The notes below the pieces were generated by a model. It searched no databases. It was not told the DNA's origin and saw only the letters and a program-made list of their open reading frames with translations. Shown here piece by piece: positions 5,840 to 8,512 of a DNA stretch of 8,512 nucleotides. Location: contig JALRDT010000057.1 of NCBI GenBank assembly GCA_023262125.1, positions 1 through 8,512 on the forward strand. The letters are read 5' to 3'. Positions within the stretch are counted from its first letter, which is position 1. Each line of letters opens with the position of its first letter. A program made the translations under genes and the position numbers. The stretch is from Candidatus Nanopelagicaceae bacterium. GTDB taxonomy: Bacteria; Actinomycetota; Actinomycetes; Nanopelagicales; Nanopelagicaceae.

Positions 5840-7989
5840 AGCGGAGCGACCCCTGTAATACGTATGATTTTGAAGGTTTGCAGCTCACCAGAACTGTGAT
5901 CTCGAGCGAGTAGCACTCCATTGGCAATTTGTTGTGGGTCAACAATTCGATGGGAAACTCCACCATTGTTATCTGCATATCCAATAGAAAGAGTTCGATC
6001 TAAATTCTTATTTAGAATTTCAAGAGTTTCGTTAGCAGTAGTTCTTGGTATTGCTCCGCTATTTCGAAGTTGACTCTGTTTTGCAGTGGATTTTTCTCCA
6101 ACTTGAATTGCGCGGATTGCACTTGCAATTGCTTCTGAAGTAGGTGGTTCAATCTCACCAACAATTCGAGGAGGCTTTGGTCGGTTCTTGACCCTCTTAT
6201 TATGTGGAGAGCTAAGAAGAATTCCTTGGGCACTCTCAGCAGCGGGAAGATATCCATTATTTCTGAGCACATTCAAAACTTCATCAATGTCAAAATCAGA
6301 AACTAAAACTGTTGGAGCAATTTGGCGTAGCGCCACATCAATTCTCTTATCCGCCAAAATTTCTGAGAGAACTGAAGGATCTTCACATCTTAAATAACAA
6401 TGAATAGCTCCAACACGAAGTTGGCCATGTTTACGTGCGGTATCTGTAATCATGTAATCAAGTGGTTGCGGCAACGGGCTTTTAGAAATTCTGGTTAAGA
6501 ATTTAATGATTTCCGAACTAGATTTTCCATGATCAAGACCTCTACGAATCGAACTTTCTGTAAATCGATAAACTGTGGCAGCGCCACGACTTTCGATATC
6601 AGCAATCTGACTCATCTCTACTGCTAACTCATGTTGCAGCGGCCCCGGTGCAATTGCAGTCTGATCGCTTTGTATAGTGATGAAGTCAATCGGTGTAGGT
6701 AGCGCTGCATTAACACCCAACTCTTCATCTCCTTCTAATAGTTCTGCAGCGAAAGTTGAAAGTGCGCCTAATCCAGTAATACCAAGCCATTCACACTCTT
6801 CTAGAGTCCACTTAACTAAATCATCACGCAGATTTGCGCCACGGCGAAGCGGTGCGAGCCACTTCATTCGCTCAGTAAACGAGCTAACCGAAGGGGAAAG
6901 TTCTACATTGCTGCGAAGTTCTTCAAGTACTCGAGAGCGAATATTTGCAGCGCTAACGCGATCTAACTCTGGTCCTAGAGCCGAGAATTTCTGATCACTT
7001 CTGCCTACTAATCCAGATACTCTGGATGTGATCAACCATAACGAAACAATATTTCGCCACTTGGTTTCGAAATCTTGCGTAAGCCAGATATCAAATGAAT
7101 TAGTAGGCGCAATTGTTTCGTCGGCATCAATGGCCACTAATCCAGATAAATAACAGAGCTCTGCAACAAATGCTGCACATCCTTCTGACACACCTAAATG
7201 TTGTGCAACGTCTTTTAAGTCTCTGACTCCAACACCGCCTGCTCGAAGTGCCGTCGGTGCAGTTTCGCCCCAGAAGTTAAGTAACTCTTCACACCACCTA
7301 AGTACATTTGAAATATTTGCAATTGCGGCGCGATCTATATCGCTCTGGTTATATTTCTTACCATCTAAGTCCGGCGCTTTATCTGCTAAATCTTTATGAA
7401 CTTTTCCGCCACGTAAATGAATTGCTACTTCAGCAGGCATAACCACATGTCGCTGGTCCAATGGCACCACAAAATGATGATCCAATAACCAAGCAATTCC
7501 AGGTCCAGGATTTTTGATATCACCTACGCTGCCACGTGGAGGACCCCAGCAAAGTGCACTCATCACTTTCTTGGCACTTTCTGGCGCATCATTTAATTTC
7601 TTTAAATCTAATTTAGTCAAAGAGCGGGGTCCTAAACCTGCAGGCTCGGCACCTATAGCTTCTCTGACTTGAGTAGGAATTACTCCTTCGTAAATTAAAG
7701 CTAAATCTTCGAATTTCGCAAATGCAAATCGAGCCGAAGTAGAGGTTATTTTCTCGAGCTCTTTCACCTTTATTGGCTCTTCTAACACCAATAGAGCTTC
7801 AAGAACTTGAAGTTCAAATGCATTAAGTGAATCAATTACTCGAGCGATACTAGGACCGCTATTTGCGCGAACAGATAGCGCTGCATAATCAGGCGGAGTT
7901 GGGGATATTAAATCTGGTCTTAAAGAGAAGAGTCGCTCCAATGCCGCATCATCGAGTGAGCGCAGATAGTCGGCGAAGGTGCGATACAT
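5836..7989 (-). CDS. Helicase-associated protein with XPB-like N-terminal (Helicase_C_3) domain and C-terminal WYL-like region
   Basis: A large protein of 717 residues of the kind encoded beside the XPB helicase in Actinobacteria (Rv0862c next to Rv0861c in M. tuberculosis). The N-terminus (1-65) has the family pattern LDDAALERLFSLRPDL then PTPPDYAALSVRA, with LNAFELQVLEAL after it. The middle (70-430) is mainly alpha-helical and probably built of winged-helix-like units. Residues about 434-582, starting ITIQSDQTAIAPGPL, match the domain at the N-terminus of the XPB helicase. The C-terminus (about 664-717: LSIGYADNNGG, HRIVDPQQIANG, then LARDHSSGELQTFKIIRITG) resembles a WYL-type ligand-binding fold. 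No Walker A or helicase motifs are present, so it is a partner rather than an enzyme of that class. The ATG at 7989 has GGCAGG just upstream. Its function as a helicase cofactor is inferred. Confidence 0.9.
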   Translation of the reverse strand: MYRTFADYLRSLDDAALERLFSLRPDLISPTPPDYAALSVRANSGPSIARVIDSLNAFELQVLEALLVLEEPIKVKELEKITSTSARFAFAKFEDLALIYEGVIPTQVREAIGAEPAGLGPRSLTKLDLKKLNDAPESAKKVMSALCWGPPRGSVGDIKNPGPGIAWLLDHHFVVPLDQRHVVMPAEVAIHLRGGKVHKDLADKAPDLDGKKYNQSDIDRAAIANISNVLRWCEELLNFWGETAPTALRAGGVGVRDLKDVAQHLGVSEGCAAFVAELCYLSGLVAIDADETIAPTNSFDIWLTQDFETKWRNIVSLWLITSRVSGLVGRSDQKFSALGPELDRVSAANIRSRVLEELRSNVELSPSVSSFTERMKWLAPLRRGANLRDDLVKWTLEECEWLGITGLGALSTFAAELLEGDEELGVNAALPTPIDFITIQSDQTAIAPGPLQHELAVEMSQIADIESRGAATVYRFTESSIRRGLDHGKSSSEIIKFLTRISKSPLPQPLDYMITDTARKHGQLRVGAIHCYLRCEDPSVLSEILADKRIDVALRQIAPTVLVSDFDIDEVLNVLRNNGYLPAAESAQGILLSSPHNKRVKNRPKPPRIVGEIEPPTSEAIASAIRAIQVGEKSTAKQSQLRNSGAIPRTTANETLEILNKNLDRTLSIGYADNNGGVSHRIVDPQQIANGVLLARDHSSGELQTFKIIRITGVAPL

Positions 7990-7998
7990 AACCTGCCA

Positions 7999-8004
7999 AT
8001 ATTA
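7999..8004 (-). promoter_or_regulatory. Candidate -10 element upstream of the helicase-associated gene
   Basis: TAATAT on the minus strand is close to the TATAAT -10 consensus. It overlaps the HAD stop codon (8002-8004) and ends 9 nt before the ATG at 7989. A start about 7 nt downstream would give a leader of only a few bases. No convincing -35 box lies 16-18 bp upstream, and the surroundings are AT-rich, so a chance match is possible. If real, the three helicase-operon genes could be transcribed separately from the HAD gene. Confidence 0.3.
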
Positions 8005-8412
8005 GTCGCTTCTCTTATCTCCTCGCGACCTGGGCGTGATCCAAGCGCCTAATGCAACAAATCTGCTTACGGTGGGACCTAGCCAACGGTTCAACTTTCG
8101 GAATCTTCGAAAATCAACAATCTCCCAAGTTTCAGCTAAAGCCTTGATACGAAGACGCGCATCTGGATTGATTGCATGAGGCGTGCCAACTGATTGCAGT
8201 AATGGAAAATCACTTGCGCTGTCAGAATAGGCATGACAATTAAGTAAGGAGAAACCGCGTTCGGCGGCAAGTTCGCGAACTGCTCGCGCTTTTTCAACGC
8301 CATGAAGAATACTGCCATTTAAATGTCCAAGATATTTTCCATTTTCAATGGCAACTTTAGTTCCGATGGCTCCGGTGAAACACCAGTAGCACCGGTGTTC
8401 GTCGACGGACAA
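8002..8412 (-). CDS. HAD-IB (SerB-like) phosphatase, partial: N-terminus lost at a sequence junction
   Basis: C-terminal part of a haloacid-dehalogenase phosphatase of subfamily IB. The visible core has [21 protein letters not shown] and then [10 protein letters not shown], whose Lys is motif [14 protein letters not shown] follows with the motif IV aspartates, and after it [14 protein letters not shown] tail with a short hydrophobic stretch ([11 protein letters not shown]) and a basic end resembles other actinobacterial members. The catalytic DxDxT motif I and the cap domain are absent. Recognisable family sequence begins at about 8379 (FTGAIGT). The preceding codons up to the ATG at 8412 are antisense to the IspG-like fragment and are probably not native, and that ATG has no ribosome site. 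The substrate is unknown. The gene ends 12 nt upstream of the helicase-associated gene in the same orientation and was probably the head of that operon. Confidence 0.85.
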   Translation of the reverse strand: MSVDEHRCYWCFTGAIGTKVAIENGKYLGHLNGSILHGVEKARAVRELAAERGFSLLNCHAYSDSASDFPLLQSVGTPHAINPDARLRIKALAETWEIVDFRRFRKLNRWLGPTVSRFVALGAWITPRSRGDKRSD

Positions 8413-8508
8413 AAAACCGTAACATTAAAAGGCGATAACATCGCTAACGAATTTCGCCAGATCGTCGACAATTACGTTCGTGAAAAATATCCCAGAAAAG
8501 CGAGCTGA
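8368..8508 (+). CDS. ispG: IspG (GcpE)-like C-terminal tail, partial
   Basis: A short plus-strand stretch reading [14 protein letters not shown], then [14 protein letters not shown], then [10 protein letters not shown], with a TGA stop at 8506-8508. This matches, by memory of the family, the C-terminal tail of flavodoxin/ferredoxin-dependent 4-hydroxy-3-methylbut-2-enyl diphosphate synthase, the second-last enzyme of the MEP isoprenoid pathway, in beta- and related proteobacteria. The iron-sulfur cysteines and TIM barrel lie upstream in the full protein and are missing. The frame stays open upstream to 8323, but that part is antisense to the HAD gene and shows no family resemblance. The fragment is only 46 codons, so the family call is less sure than the others. 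Confidence 0.6.
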   Translation, partial: GSGETPVAPVFVDGQKTVTLKGDNIANEFRQIVDNYVREKYPRKAS

Positions 8509-8512
8509 TGAC

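Noticed and set aside
6677..6994. Plus-strand open frame of 105 codons opposite the helicase-associated gene
   Set aside because: Ser-rich low-complexity translation typical of an antisense frame, with the real gene on the minus strand.
8323..8367. Upstream part of the plus-strand frame (starting ATG 8323) as the N-terminus of the IspG-like fragment
   Set aside because: This stretch is exactly antisense to conserved HAD phosphatase codons, has no ribosome-binding site and shows no IspG resemblance; the open frame is chance.
1..8512. Defence island, phage or conjugative element explanation for the helicase operon
   Set aside because: No nuclease, integrase, transposase, toxin-antitoxin or phage structural gene is present; the helicase pair is a common chromosomal actinobacterial locus.

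Overview
The window reads as one long actinobacterial segment (about 391 to 8379) flanked by two fragments of other genes that look foreign to it. The core has the XPB-type helicase next to its large helicase-associated partner and a tiny, very basic bS22-type ribosomal protein. All are typical of Actinobacteria. The DNA is AT-rich for that phylum, and some starts are GTG. Together this suggests a streamlined, low-GC actinobacterium, for example the freshwater acI/Nanopelagicales group. That placement is inference from gene content and composition, not from a database search.

Layout. Positions 1 to about 390 hold the C-terminal half of an M17 leucyl aminopeptidase on the minus strand; it loses recognisable sequence in mid-domain. 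Next come a 32-residue bS22-like ribosomal protein on plus (411-509), and a secreted metalloprotease with a fibronectin-III and a beta-propeller-like region on minus (512-2854), ending 2 bp from it. A 30-bp divergent gap leads to a small glutaredoxin-like protein on plus (2885-3142). The glutaredoxin gene overlaps the 3' end of the XPB helicase gene tail-to-tail. The rest of the core is one minus-strand operon, in transcription order: HAD-IB phosphatase (8412-8002, N-terminus lost), helicase-associated protein (7989-5836), M20 peptidase (5839-4751) and XPB helicase (4754-3105). Its last three genes are joined by 4-nt start/stop overlaps. The final ~140 bp on plus (8368-8508) resemble the C-terminal tail of IspG (GcpE) of a proteobacterial type.

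How the genes fit together. The helicase-associated protein and the XPB helicase share a homologous domain of about 150 residues and are presumably partners in DNA repair or remodelling. The M20 peptidase sits translationally coupled between them, although it has no obvious link to DNA. The protease is probably exported and acts outside the cell. The glutaredoxin-like protein is cytosolic.

No CRISPR array, tRNA, rRNA, insertion sequence or classical mobile element is visible. The most notable anomaly is the pair of abrupt junctions near 385-400 and 8365-8385. Each flank is a different gene missing its 5' part, so this is not a simple insertion. A chimeric assembly or rearrangement is the most economical reading, and it should be excluded before any novelty is claimed for the ends.
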